64,000 bases of DNA from Secundilactobacillus collinoides DSM 20515 = JCM 1123 (GTDB lineage Bacteria > Bacillota > Bacilli > Lactobacillales > Lactobacillaceae), in contig NZ_AYYR01000014.1 of the NCBI RefSeq assembly GCF_001435975.1, forward strand, positions 1-64,000, in the 5' to 3' direction. The translations under genes were made by a program, and so were the position numbers. Positions within the stretch are counted from its first letter, which is position 1. Each line of letters begins with the position of its first letter. Positions 23,718 to 32,555 of this stretch are shown here, in pieces. The notes beneath the pieces were generated by a model, which saw only the letters and a program-made list of their open reading frames with translations, was not told the DNA's origin and made no database searches.

Positions 23718-24923
23718 TTGGCAGAAAAGCTTCGTGAAAATAAAAACGAAGAAGAATCACGAATCGACTATGGCGTTATTTTTTGTGTTTTAATGTTAGC
23801 CATTATTGGGTTGGCCTCAATTTATGTTGCGGCGACTCACGATTCAAGTTCAACAAACGTCACGTCAGAAATGGTTTCACAGGTTGCCTGGTACGTTATC
23901 GGGACGATTGCCGTTGTCATCATTATGCAGTTTGACTCAGAACAATTATGGAAGGTTGCCCCGATTGCCTACTGGCTAGGGATTTTCCTCCTTGCGTCCG
24001 TGTTGGTCTTTTACAGTCGGTCGTACTACGCGTCAACGGGTGCTAAATCTTGGTTCGCCATTGGCCCGTTAACGTTTCAACCGTCTGAAGTTATGAAACC
24101 GGCCTACGTGTTGATGATGGCTCGAGTGATCAGTGATCACAACCATACGTACTATCACCACACGGCACGAACTGACTGGATGCTGATTGGTAAGATGCTG
24201 GCTTGGACGGTTCCTATTCCAATTTTACTGAAGTTTCAAAATGACTTTGGGACGATGCTGGTGTTCTTTGCCATCTTCGCCGGGTTAGTATTAATTTCAG
24301 GTATTACGTGGAAAATCATTCTTCCAATTGGCATCGGCGCAAGCGCAATCGGTGGCAGCACGCTGATGTTAGTGGTCACAACTGGTGGGCGGCAGATCCT
24401 GGAAAAATTGGGGTTTCAAGCCTACCAGTTCTCACGTATCGATACTTGGCTGGATCCTTCAGGTGAAACGTCAAATCAATCTTATCAATTGTGGCAAAGT
24501 ATGAAAGCCATTGGTTCCGGTGGTGTGTTTGGAACTGGCTATAACGTGTCAAAAGTTTATGTGCCCGTTCGAGAATCAGATATGATTTTCTCGGTCATTG
24601 GTGAAAACTTCGGGTTTGTCGGCAGCTGTATTCTGATTCTGCTGTATTTCTTGTTGATCTACCAAATGATTCGGGTCACGTTTGATACTAAGAATGTCTT
24701 TTATGCGTATATTGCAACGGGTGTCATCATGATGATCCTGTTCCATACGTTTGAAAATATTGGGATGAACATTGGGCTCTTACCACTGACTGGTATTCCA
24801 TTACCATTTGTTAGTCAAGGTGGATCGGCATTGATTGGGAATATGATCGGGATTGGCTTAATCATGTCGATGCGTTATCATTATAAGAGTTACATGTTCA
24901 GTCGCAGTGATGAATTTGAATGA
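23718..24923 (+). CDS. rodA: Peptidoglycan polymerase RodA/FtsW family
   Basis: SEDS-family glycosyltransferase that polymerises lipid II in the membrane. About ten membrane segments; family signatures AKSWFAIGPLTFQPSEVMKP, FQNDFGTMLVFF and LTGIPLPFVSQGGSALIGNM are visible. 401 residues. TTG start after AAAGGAGGGG. Closeness to murA, mbl and DUF2969 favours RodA (elongation), with FtsW not excluded. An inverted repeat TGAATTTGA/TCAAATTCA spans the stop codon; it lacks a T-run. Confidence 0.88.
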   Translation: MAEKLRENKNEEESRIDYGVIFCVLMLAIIGLASIYVAATHDSSSTNVTSEMVSQVAWYVIGTIAVVIIMQFDSEQLWKVAPIAYWLGIFLLASVLVFYSRSYYASTGAKSWFAIGPLTFQPSEVMKPAYVLMMARVISDHNHTYYHHTARTDWMLIGKMLAWTVPIPILLKFQNDFGTMLVFFAIFAGLVLISGITWKIILPIGIGASAIGGSTLMLVVTTGGRQILEKLGFQAYQFSRIDTWLDPSGETSNQSYQLWQSMKAIGSGGVFGTGYNVSKVYVPVRESDMIFSVIGENFGFVGSCILILLYFLLIYQMIRVTFDTKNVFYAYIATGVIMMILFHTFENIGMNIGLLPLTGIPLPFVSQGGSALIGNMIGIGLIMSMRYHYKSYMFSRSDEFE

Positions 24924-24983
24924 TCATCAAATTCAAAACCGATTGAAATTGTGTGTCAAAATTTAATGTTGAGGTGAAGGATA

Positions 24984-25286
24984 ATGAACGAACAAGCAAC
25001 TTATTTTTGGACCAAAGAAATTAACGGTAAGACCCGCGTGGGTTTGACTAAAGCTGGTCAAGACGAATTGGGTAGCATCAAGTTCGCACATTTACCAAAG
25101 GTTGGCGATTCAGTTAAGGCCGGCGCAACACTGATCAGTGTTGAAGCTGAAAAGGCCGTTTCTGATATCGACAGTCCCGTTAGCGGCAAGGTTGCTGCGG
25201 TTAATCCACAACTGGATAATGACTTTGACACCTTGAACAGCGCAAGTGTCGATGATGCATGGTTAGTCGATATTCAAACGGCGTAA
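24984..25286 (+). CDS. gcvH: GcvH-like lipoyl carrier protein
   Basis: 100-residue lipoyl-domain protein. The segment SVEAEKAVSDIDSPVSGKV is the lipoylated-lysine hairpin of glycine cleavage H proteins (compare VESVKAASDIYAPVSGEV), but the protein is shorter than the usual 125-130 residues. No P, T or L subunit gene is near. In Firmicutes H proteins also act as the relay in lipoate scavenging and assembly (LipL/LipM pathways), so a role as lipoyl relay is possible; that is inference. GAGGTGAAGGA precedes the ATG. Confidence 0.8.
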   Translation: MNEQATYFWTKEINGKTRVGLTKAGQDELGSIKFAHLPKVGDSVKAGATLISVEAEKAVSDIDSPVSGKVAAVNPQLDNDFDTLNSASVDDAWLVDIQTA

Positions 25287-25318
25287 TTTTAAAATGACAG
25301 TTTGATGATAAGTGTTGC

Positions 25319-25347
25319 TTGACTTTTAGAATTGAGCTGAGTATACT
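25319..25347 (+). promoter_or_regulatory. Promoter of the metNIQ leader
   Basis: TTGACT, 17 bases, TATACT, close to the sigma-A consensus. The predicted transcript start lies just ahead of T-box stem I. Confidence 0.8.
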
Positions 25348-25353
25348 TTTGTC

Positions 25354-25637
25354 ATTGACTTGAATTGAATAGTAAGTGGCAAGATGAGTAGGCTGGGCAA
25401 CGGGCTTAGAGAGTCCTCGCAAGGTGAGAGAGGATCCCGGGTAAACGGTCGAAGATGGTCTTGCAATAACTGTGACGGTGAGTTTTTAATGAGCCGTGGC
25501 TGGTTAACGTCCACTATCGCGTTGGGTCATTTAGGTGACTCATTGAGGTTGCTGTCGCGAGACAGTGACGAACTAAGGTGGTACGCGAAACGCTTCGTCC
25601 TTAACTAGTGTTAGACTAGTTGGGCGAAGCGTTTTTT
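25354..25637 (+). promoter_or_regulatory. T-box leader, methionine specifier, of metNIQ
   Basis: Binds uncharged tRNA and prevents termination when the cognate amino acid is low. Stem I base pairs GCAAGA (25379) with TCTTGC (25459). The AGTA motif follows on the 5' side, the AGAG / GGTGAGAG apical pattern is at 25407-25432, and the specifier after GAAG is ATG (25455-25457), a methionine codon. The T-box sequence AAGGTGGTACGCG is at 25575. A terminator follows with a stem of about 9 bp plus inner pairs and a T-run (25589-25637). Specifier and downstream methionine transporter agree. Confidence 0.93.
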
Positions 25638-25684
25638 ATTTTGTCACATGACAGTGTTATTTATGGAAAAGGAGGGGATATCAG

Positions 25685-26719
25685 TTGATTGAATTTAAGG
25701 ACGTGTCGAAAACATTTACAACTAAGGACGGGACATTAAATGCTGTCCAACACGTTAACTTCAACATTGAGGACGGCGAGATCTACGGTGTCGTCGGGTA
25801 TTCCGGAGCTGGTAAATCGACCCTTGTGCGGATGTTAAATGGGTTGGAAACACCCACCAGCGGGGCAATCGATATCAACGGCGACAAGATTTCAGAATTA
25901 AGCGGTACAGCGTTAAGAAAAAAGCGTCAAAAAATCGGCATGATCTTCCAACACTTTAACTTACTCTGGTCGCGGACGGTGATTCAAAACGTCTTGTTCC
26001 CTCTGGAAGTTGCCGGTGTCAGTAAGAAGGAACGGCGCGACAAGGCGCAACGACTGGTTGATTTGGTTGGACTGACGGGTCGGGAAAATTCGTACCCGTC
26101 AGAGCTATCCGGTGGCCAAAAACAACGGGTCGGGGTTGCCAGAGCATTGGCCAACGATCCGGAAATCTTAATTTCAGATGAAGCAACGAGTGCACTGGAT
26201 CCGCAAACAACGGATGAAGTGCTGGACCTCTTGCTGAAAATCAACAAACAGTTGAATTTGACGATTGTTTTGATCACTCATGAAATGCATGCGATCCGTA
26301 AAATTTGTGATCACGTTGCTGTGATGGAAGAGGGAAAAGTCGTTGAACGCGGCACCGTGTTCGATGTTTTCCGTAACCCCAAGCAGGAGATTACAAAGAG
26401 GTTCGTTAACAAGGAAGTTGACCCATCACTTGCTGATACCAACATCGTGTTGGCCGATTTGATCAAGAATTATCCGCAAGGGGTTTTGATCCAACTAGTC
26501 TTCCACGGTGATCAGGCCAAGCTGCCGATTGTTTCGGAGATGATTCATAAGTATCCGGATCTTCAGGTCAGCATCATTGAAGGCAGTATCCACCAAACAC
26601 AAGAGGGCGCGATCGGGTCGCTGTTCTTACAGCTGATTGGTGAACAAGAAAGCATCGATGGCGCTCAGGCGCTGTTAAAGAAGATGCGGGTAGAAACGGA
26701 GGTCATTCACCATGACTAA
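25685..26719 (+). CDS. metN: Methionine ABC transporter, ATP-binding protein
   Basis: ATPase of the MetNIQ importer for methionine. Walker A GYSGAGKST (38-46), signature LSGGQKQRVGVARAL, Walker B EILISDEATSALD, and a C-terminal NIL domain (about 265-344) that in MetN binds methionine and shuts down transport. 344 residues. TTG start with AAGGAGGGG upstream. First gene behind the Met T-box; it overlaps metI by 8 bases. Confidence 0.95.
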   Translation: MIEFKDVSKTFTTKDGTLNAVQHVNFNIEDGEIYGVVGYSGAGKSTLVRMLNGLETPTSGAIDINGDKISELSGTALRKKRQKIGMIFQHFNLLWSRTVIQNVLFPLEVAGVSKKERRDKAQRLVDLVGLTGRENSYPSELSGGQKQRVGVARALANDPEILISDEATSALDPQTTDEVLDLLLKINKQLNLTIVLITHEMHAIRKICDHVAVMEEGKVVERGTVFDVFRNPKQEITKRFVNKEVDPSLADTNIVLADLIKNYPQGVLIQLVFHGDQAKLPIVSEMIHKYPDLQVSIIEGSIHQTQEGAIGSLFLQLIGEQESIDGAQALLKKMRVETEVIHHD

Positions 26720-27395
26720 TGGGTCATACTTCGCGTTTCATACCGTTGATTGGAACAGTATGTGGGGCGCAACTTGGGAAACGATTTGGATGACCTTGGT
26801 TTCAATGGTCGTCGTTGTCATTTTGGGTATTTTGTTAGGGCTGCTGCTGTTTGAAACCGGCGACAGTAATAACTTCTTTGCCAAGGCATTGAACTGGTTA
26901 GTATCGCTGTTCGTTAACGTTTTCCGGTCAATTCCGTTTATCATTTTGATTCTGCTATTATTGCCGATCACCAAGAACCTCGTGGGTACCATCATTGGCC
27001 CCACGGCGGCTCTGCCATCGTTGATCGTTTCAGCGGCGCCGTTTTATGCGCGGATGGTCGAGGTTGCGTTACACGAAATTGATCACGGGGTGATCGAAGC
27101 GGCTGAGGCCATGGGGGCCAGCGAGACGCAGATCATTTTAAAGGTACTGATTCCGGAAAGTATGCCGGCGCTGGTTTCTGAAGCAACTGTCACCACCATC
27201 TCGTTAATTGGGTATACCGCAATGGCCGGTGCCATTGGGGCTGGTGGTTTAGGTAACCTGGCGTACATCGACGGGTTTGAGACCAACAATAACACCATCG
27301 TGTTAGTAGCGACCGTGATTATTGTACTCATTGTGTTTGTGTTTCAATTTATTGGGGATTTTCTTGTTCGCCGAATTGATAAGCGGACATTATAA
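26712..27395 (+). CDS. metI: Methionine ABC transporter, permease
   Basis: Membrane subunit with five to six hydrophobic helices. The coupling-helix EAA motif is EAAEAMGASETQIILKVLIP, and NVFRSIPFIIL is typical of MetI. 227 residues. Translationally coupled to metN by overlap; metQ starts 30 bases downstream. Confidence 0.95.
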   Translation: MTNGSYFAFHTVDWNSMWGATWETIWMTLVSMVVVVILGILLGLLLFETGDSNNFFAKALNWLVSLFVNVFRSIPFIILILLLLPITKNLVGTIIGPTAALPSLIVSAAPFYARMVEVALHEIDHGVIEAAEAMGASETQIILKVLIPESMPALVSEATVTTISLIGYTAMAGAIGAGGLGNLAYIDGFETNNNTIVLVATVIIVLIVFVFQFIGDFLVRRIDKRTL

Positions 27396-27424
27396 AAGAA
27401 AACAACTTTTTGGGAGGAATCATC

Positions 27425-28255
27425 ATGAAGTTATCAAGACGTGTGTTAGGTGTGTTAGGTGTTGCGGCAACCGCCGTATTGTTAGTGGGTTGTGGGAGTA
27501 AGTCTTCAAGTAAGAAGATGACCACTTTGACTGTGGGCGCTTCACCAGTGCCGCATGCTCAAATTTTAAAACATGTTAAACCACAACTTAAAAAAGAGGG
27601 TATTAACTTAAAGATCAAAGTGTTCCAAGACTACGTAATGCCTAACAAGGCGTTAGCCGACAAGGAATTGGATGCAAACTACTTCCAACACATTCCATTC
27701 TTGAAGCAATGGAACAAGGAAAACCACGGTACCTTAGTTAGTGCCGGCGGCGTTCATTTGGAACCAATCTCAGCTTACTCAAAGAAGTACAAGAGTTTGA
27801 AGGATGTTAAGGACGGGTCAACAATTCTTGTCAGCAGCAACACTCCTGATTATGGCCGTGTCTTGACCATTCTGAAGGACGCTGGACTGATCAAGATCAA
27901 GAAGGGCATTGATATCACCACTGCCAACTTCTCAGATATTACCTCGAACCCGCGTCATCTGAAGTTCAAGCACAGTTACGAACCTAAGTTGATGCCTACC
28001 ATCTACAAGCAGGGTGAAGGCGACGTTGTCTTTATTAACGCTAACTATGCCGTTCAATCCGGTTTGGATCCCCGGAAAGATGCCATTGCAACTGAAAAGA
28101 AGTCATCACCGTACGTCAACGTTGTTGCTGTCCGGAAGGGTGACCAGAACAAGCCGGCCATCAAGAAGTTGATGAAGGCTTTGCAATCTAAGTCTACTCA
28201 AAAGTGGATCTACAAGCACTACAAGGGTGCCGTTTTACCTGCTAAGGCATACTAG
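27425..28255 (+). CDS. metQ: Methionine-binding lipoprotein (NLPA family)
   Basis: Substrate-binding lipoprotein anchored to the outer face of the membrane. Signal peptide 1-22 with lipobox LLVGC (C23). The NlpA family blocks TVGASPVPHAQIL, ANYFQHIPFL and VFINANYAVQSGLDP are visible. 276 residues from the ATG six bases or so after GGGAGGAA. Last gene of the operon. Confidence 0.95.
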   Translation: MKLSRRVLGVLGVAATAVLLVGCGSKSSSKKMTTLTVGASPVPHAQILKHVKPQLKKEGINLKIKVFQDYVMPNKALADKELDANYFQHIPFLKQWNKENHGTLVSAGGVHLEPISAYSKKYKSLKDVKDGSTILVSSNTPDYGRVLTILKDAGLIKIKKGIDITTANFSDITSNPRHLKFKHSYEPKLMPTIYKQGEGDVVFINANYAVQSGLDPRKDAIATEKKSSPYVNVVAVRKGDQNKPAIKKLMKALQSKSTQKWIYKHYKGAVLPAKAY

Positions 28256-28356
28256 AGACTAAGGTCAGGCAAATGAAGTACTAAAGAGGCTGGGTAATAA
28301 GGCTATGTGCCTATGAACGGGCAACAAACGACCGCTCCCAACCATAAAAGAACCAT

Positions 28357-28409
28357 GTAAGTTCCCACCTGAAAACCCAAATTTGGGCTTTCAGGTGGGA
28401 ACTTTTTTT
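28357..28409 (+). terminator. metNIQ terminator
   Basis: AAGTTCCCACCTGAAA pairs with TTTCAGGTGGGAACTT, about 16 bp, with an inner CCCAAATTTGGG, then a T-run. It lies about 100 bases after metQ. Confidence 0.9.
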
Positions 28410-28509
28410 ATTCTGGGCGTAATACCGACCATCGTCCCACGCACCTTCTGAAAAGTGGATTCACTGGTATGGCGACTTGGACGAGGCGCTCAAAATCGTC
28501 ATAGAGATG

Positions 28510-28555
28510 GGACACAAAAAAACTGCTAACCATTTGTTGGCAGTTTTTTTGTGTG
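28510..28555 (+). terminator. Second terminator before the BceAB-like genes
   Basis: AAAAAACTGCTAAC pairs with GTTGGCAGTTTTTT around CATTT, with an A-run before and T-run after, so it may work both ways. No gene lies between this and the previous terminator. Confidence 0.8.
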
Positions 28556-28596
28556 AAGTCCAATATCAGTTGAAGCCATTGATCTAAAAAACGTTA

Positions 28597-28642
28597 TTGA
28601 CTTTTAAAAGGCCACCCTTTATAGTTAACTACATGAGTAACT
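28597..28642 (+). promoter_or_regulatory. Promoter with operator-like dyad for the exporter genes
   Basis: TTGACT, 17 bases, TATAGT; the dyad AGTTA-N10-TAACT (28623-28642) overlaps the end of the -10 and the expected transcript start, where a repressor would block. The cognate regulator is not known. Confidence 0.6.
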
Positions 28643-28671
28643 AACCAATTAAGACGATGGAGGAGTTCGAC

Positions 28672-29427
28672 ATGAACGCAAACGCAGTTGTCTCAGTGCG
28701 AGACCTACACAAAACCTATGGTAAGGCGGGGGAGAAACAATATGAAGCGTTGAAGGGAATCGACTTTGACGTTCAGCCTGGTGAATTTGTTGGTATCATG
28801 GGAGCTTCGGGTTCTGGAAAGTCAACACTGTTAAACATCTTAGCCACACTTGACCAGCCAACTAGCGGCAAGGTGACCATTGATCAGCAGGATGTGACGA
28901 CTTTAAAGGGTAACCAGATTGCTGACTTCCGGGCAAAAAAAGTCGGCTTTATTTTTCAAGATTTCAACCTGCTGGAAAATCTGACCAACTATGAGAACAT
29001 CGCCTTGCCGTTGTCGTTACAGAACATGGCAAGTTCGAAAATTAAAATGGCCGTTGATGCCGTTGCTAGTCAGTTATCAATTGCCGAGACATTGCCAAAG
29101 TACCCAACTGAAATTTCGGGTGGTCAAAAGCAACGGGTAGCGGCGGCGCGGGCATTGGTTGCGCAGCCAACCATCCTGTTTGGTGATGAACCTACGGGAG
29201 CTCTTGATTCCAATAGCGCAAGGGACCTGCTGGAAATGCTGACGAGCGTTAATCATGAGCAGCGCGTCCCAGTATTGCTGGTGACCCATGATCCCTTTTC
29301 GGCCAGCTATTGCCAGAGGATCCTGTTCATTAAAGATGGCAAAATCGGGCAAACACTGCACCGGGAAGGCCGCACGCAACAGGCATTCTACCAAGAGATA
29401 CTTGATGCTCTGGGCACATTCAACTAG
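28672..29427 (+). CDS. ABC transporter ATP-binding protein, BceA-like
   Basis: ATPase of the MacB/LolD/BceA type that pairs with FtsX-like permeases for antimicrobial-peptide detoxification or export. Walker A GASGSGKST, signature ISGGQKQRVAAARAL, Walker B ILFGDEPTGALD. 251 residues from the ATG five bases after GGAGGAGTTC. It is followed 11 bases later by its permease. A BceRS-type sensor kinase and response regulator, which usually sit next to such pairs, are absent here. Confidence 0.88.
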   Translation: MNANAVVSVRDLHKTYGKAGEKQYEALKGIDFDVQPGEFVGIMGASGSGKSTLLNILATLDQPTSGKVTIDQQDVTTLKGNQIADFRAKKVGFIFQDFNLLENLTNYENIALPLSLQNMASSKIKMAVDAVASQLSIAETLPKYPTEISGGQKQRVAAARALVAQPTILFGDEPTGALDSNSARDLLEMLTSVNHEQRVPVLLVTHDPFSASYCQRILFIKDGKIGQTLHREGRTQQAFYQEILDALGTFN

Positions 29428-29438
29428 GAGGAAACATC

Positions 29439-31250
29439 GTGTTAAACAAATTAGCATTTGCCGGGATCAAAAGCCGGTTAAAAGACTACGTGGTGCTTTT
29501 TTCAGGGCTGGTAATGTCCAGTGCCATTTTCTACATGTTTGAGGCGCTGGCTACCAACCAGTCATTTATCAAAAATAACACGTCGGTGTCGGGCGCCAGT
29601 TTCATCTTTCAACTGGGCGCTGTGCTGTTGACCATCATCACACTCGTCTACATCTTCTATGCCAATTCATTTTTAATGAGTATGCGCCGTCACGATTACG
29701 GAATGTTTATGATGCTGGGCGCCAAACAGCGGAAGATTGGCCAGCTGATCCTGCTGGAAACGGTGGTGATCGGGGTCATTGCTAGCGTTATCGGTATCTT
29801 GGTTGGCTGGTTATTGACCGGCACGCTTGGCAACTTCATGATGTCAGTGGTGATCGGCAGCCGACTGAAACACTTCAGTGCGTTTTACTTACCCGCTGTT
29901 GTTACAACTGTTGGGCTCTACCTTGGGCTCTTCCTTATTGCGGGTGTTGTGAACTGGTTGAGTTTGACGAAGACTCAGGTTCTGCAATTACTAAAGGGTG
30001 ATCAGCAGCCTAACCGACCCGTATTGAAACCCGTTTTGCAAGTGGTGCAAGTCATCGGCGGACTGATCTTACTTGCTGTTGGCTATTACTGCATGGCGCA
30101 CGTTCAGACAATTGGTCTGTTCGCAATTCTGATTGCGCTTGTCACCATCGTCTCAGGGACCTATTTTCTATTTAATGCAATTTTTATTTGGCTGGTACTC
30201 TTACTAAAGCGAACATCCTGGGCGACTAAAGGACTTAACACCTTCACATTGTCACAGTTGCAATTTCGTATTCGCAACTACACAAAAATGCTGTCAGTCG
30301 TGTCGATTTTGTTTGCCTTGGCACTTGGTGCGATAACGGTCGGCATTGGATTTCACCGGCAGATCGACCTGATGGCAAACGTTAATTCACCATATACAAT
30401 GGCAATTCCAGATGCAACAACGGTAACTCAAAAACGTGTTGACCAGTTAAAGTTGGCTACTAAGGCCACTTACCAGCAAAAAGAAACGAAGACCACGGTC
30501 TATTACAACGCTGCTGAATTAAAAACAACACCGTTGCAACGCGTCACTACAACGCTCGCAGAACTGCAAAAACAGCACCGTAGCAACGTTACCGTTCATT
30601 ACGGCACAATGAGCACGACACAGCTTCAAAAGAACCCAGTGGACTTGGAATTGCTTCAGTCGGGCGCTCAGCAGACGAAGATCGCGAAAGTGGTTTCAGC
30701 GGCACAGTTTGCGCGCATAAAGGGCACAGCTCACAAGCTGCTGGTTTTCCGAGTGGCGAATTTAAAAGCCGACCAGCAGGCGTTGAAGACTATTCAAAAG
30801 GGTGAAAACTTGGCTGCTGGGACTGTCCTTCCCGGCGGTTACGGGATGCTGGTGCTCAGTACAGCTATTTACGGTGGCCTTGAATTCATGGGCCTATTCC
30901 TTGGAATTGCGTTTCTTGCGATGCTTGCCAGCTGTCTCATGTTCAAAATCTTGAGTGGGGCATCAAGCGATAAGCAGCGATATAACATGCTGAACAAATT
31001 GGGCACTCGTGGCGGTATCCTGCGTCGCTCAATCAACCGTGAAGTGGGCGTATTATTCACCCTGCCTGGCATTGTCGGCGTCATTCATGTCCTGTTTGGT
31101 CTCCAACTATTTAAACTATTGATGATAAATCCGTACGATCAGATCTGGATACCATTTACAATCTTTATTCTGTTGTATATCATTTACTATGTGATTACTG
31201 TGAGACTATACGAACGAATCGTATTGCCGGAGATTCAAATTAACAATTAG
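29439..31250 (+). CDS. ABC transporter permease, FtsX/BceB-like
   Basis: Membrane subunit with about ten helices: one at the N-terminus, then groups near 55-75, 105-130, 150-175, 200-290, and three near the C-terminus (about 470-600). Between them lies a polar extracellular region of roughly 150 residues (about 310-460), the layout of BceB-type proteins that sense or remove lantibiotics and bacitracin. 603 residues, slightly shorter than BceB (about 646). GTG start after AGGAGG. Substrate unknown. Confidence 0.85.
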   Translation: MLNKLAFAGIKSRLKDYVVLFSGLVMSSAIFYMFEALATNQSFIKNNTSVSGASFIFQLGAVLLTIITLVYIFYANSFLMSMRRHDYGMFMMLGAKQRKIGQLILLETVVIGVIASVIGILVGWLLTGTLGNFMMSVVIGSRLKHFSAFYLPAVVTTVGLYLGLFLIAGVVNWLSLTKTQVLQLLKGDQQPNRPVLKPVLQVVQVIGGLILLAVGYYCMAHVQTIGLFAILIALVTIVSGTYFLFNAIFIWLVLLLKRTSWATKGLNTFTLSQLQFRIRNYTKMLSVVSILFALALGAITVGIGFHRQIDLMANVNSPYTMAIPDATTVTQKRVDQLKLATKATYQQKETKTTVYYNAAELKTTPLQRVTTTLAELQKQHRSNVTVHYGTMSTTQLQKNPVDLELLQSGAQQTKIAKVVSAAQFARIKGTAHKLLVFRVANLKADQQALKTIQKGENLAAGTVLPGGYGMLVLSTAIYGGLEFMGLFLGIAFLAMLASCLMFKILSGASSDKQRYNMLNKLGTRGGILRRSINREVGVLFTLPGIVGVIHVLFGLQLFKLLMINPYDQIWIPFTIFILLYIIYYVITVRLYERIVLPEIQINN

Positions 31251-31314
31251 GCGCGAGCGGTTGTGTCACTAAAAAATGATGGGAAGGAATATAGCCAAAA
31301 GCGGGTGGTGAATA

Positions 31315-31686
31315 ATGCAGTTTAATTTTGACAGTACAGAACCGCTGTATCTGCAGGTGGCTGATCAATTGGAAGAGGCCATCTTCTTAAATAGTTTTCA
31401 GGAGGGTGAACAAGTGCCATCCACCACGGAAATTTCAAAACAGTTCCACATCAACCCGGCAACGGTGCTGAAGGGAATGAACATCCTTGTGGACAGCGGC
31501 TTTTTAGAAAAAAAACGGGGGTTAGGCATGTTTGTGACGACTGGCGCGAATGACAAAATTCGGACGAAACGGCAGGATGAGTTCTACGCTGATTTCGTGT
31601 CCAACCTGGTCAGTGAGGCTAAAAAATTATCATTACCGGAAACGGCCATTATTGAGATGGTGAAGAGGGGGTTTGAGCGATCATGA
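31315..31686 (+). CDS. GntR-family transcriptional regulator, YtrA type
   Basis: 123-residue repressor-like protein. A winged helix-turn-helix fills residues 1-75 (EPLYLQVADQLEEAI, VPSTTEISKQFHINPATVLKGMNILVDSGFLEKKRGLGMFV in short blocks), then a short helical tail for dimerisation instead of a large effector domain, which marks the YtrA subfamily. It overlaps the next ABC gene by ATGA, so it most likely regulates its own operon. The exporter genes end 64 bases upstream and may be read through. Confidence 0.88.
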   Translation: MQFNFDSTEPLYLQVADQLEEAIFLNSFQEGEQVPSTTEISKQFHINPATVLKGMNILVDSGFLEKKRGLGMFVTTGANDKIRTKRQDEFYADFVSNLVSEAKKLSLPETAIIEMVKRGFERS

Positions 31687-32555
31687 ATGCGATAAAAGTG
31701 ACGCACTTATCCAAGCAATTTGGGAAGCAGACGGTGCTGGCCGATATTAATTTAACGATTGAGCCAAATACCATTTATGGGTTGTTGGGGCGAAACGGCG
31801 CCGGGAAAAGTACGCTGTTAAACCTCATCACTAATCGGCTGCCTAGTCCGGCGGGGATGGTGACTATCGGCGGGGGCAACGTGACCAATAACGATGCCCT
31901 GCTGAACCGTATTTACATGATGAGTGAAGCCAATCTTTACCCATCACGGATGCCGGTCAGCGAGATTTTTAAACTGACGGCTGACTTATATCAGGGCTTT
32001 GACAAGGATTATGCGGATGCGCTGGTTGCAAAATTTGAACTCGACCCGCGGACCCGGTTCAACAAGTTGTCTACCGGGTATCGCTCGGTCATGAAATTGA
32101 TTATTGCCCTAGCCGTCGATGTGGATTACGTTTTCTTGGACGAACCCACTCTGGGACTGGATGCAAACCACCGTCAACTGTTCTATGAAGAATTGATCGA
32201 TAGCTATGCGGAAAGGCCACGGACGTTTGTGATCTCAACCCATTTAATTGAAGAAATAGCTAACGTTATCGAGCGGGTATTCGTGATTCAAGACCACCGA
32301 TTAATGATCAACGATACGACGGAAAACGTGCTGCAGGAAGGCTATGCGATTACCGGACCGTCAACAGAAGTTCAGACGTACACTGAAGGATTGAACGTGA
32401 TTGGACGCGAGAGTCTGGGAAACTTGCTGGTCCAGTACGTATACGGCAAGTTGGATAATGACCGGGAGATTCCGGATACTGTTACGGTCAGTCATATTGA
32501 CCTGCAGAAACTCTTTATCTACCTAACAAGTCAGGGGGGCCATCGTGAGATTTAA
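31683..32555 (+). CDS. ABC transporter ATP-binding protein, YtrB-like
   Basis: 290-residue ATPase. Walker A GRNGAGKST, Walker B VFLDEPTLGLD, H-loop in ISTHLIEEI. The signature is degenerate (LSTGYRSVMKLIIAL instead of LSGGQ), as in other YtrB/CcmA-type exporters regulated by small GntR proteins. A C-terminal extension after residue 220 has no domain I recognise. It overlaps the downstream membrane protein gene by 11 bases. Confidence 0.85.
   Translation: MNAIKVTHLSKQFGKQTVLADINLTIEPNTIYGLLGRNGAGKSTLLNLITNRLPSPAGMVTIGGGNVTNNDALLNRIYMMSEANLYPSRMPVSEIFKLTADLYQGFDKDYADALVAKFELDPRTRFNKLSTGYRSVMKLIIALAVDVDYVFLDEPTLGLDANHRQLFYEELIDSYAERPRTFVISTHLIEEIANVIERVFVIQDHRLMINDTTENVLQEGYAITGPSTEVQTYTEGLNVIGRESLGNLLVQYVYGKLDNDREIPDTVTVSHIDLQKLFIYLTSQGGHREI

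Noticed and set aside
28411-28560. Protein-like reading frame between two terminators (EKWIHWYGDLDEALKIV)
   Set aside because: No start with a ribosome site, it runs through a terminator, and I know of no matching family.
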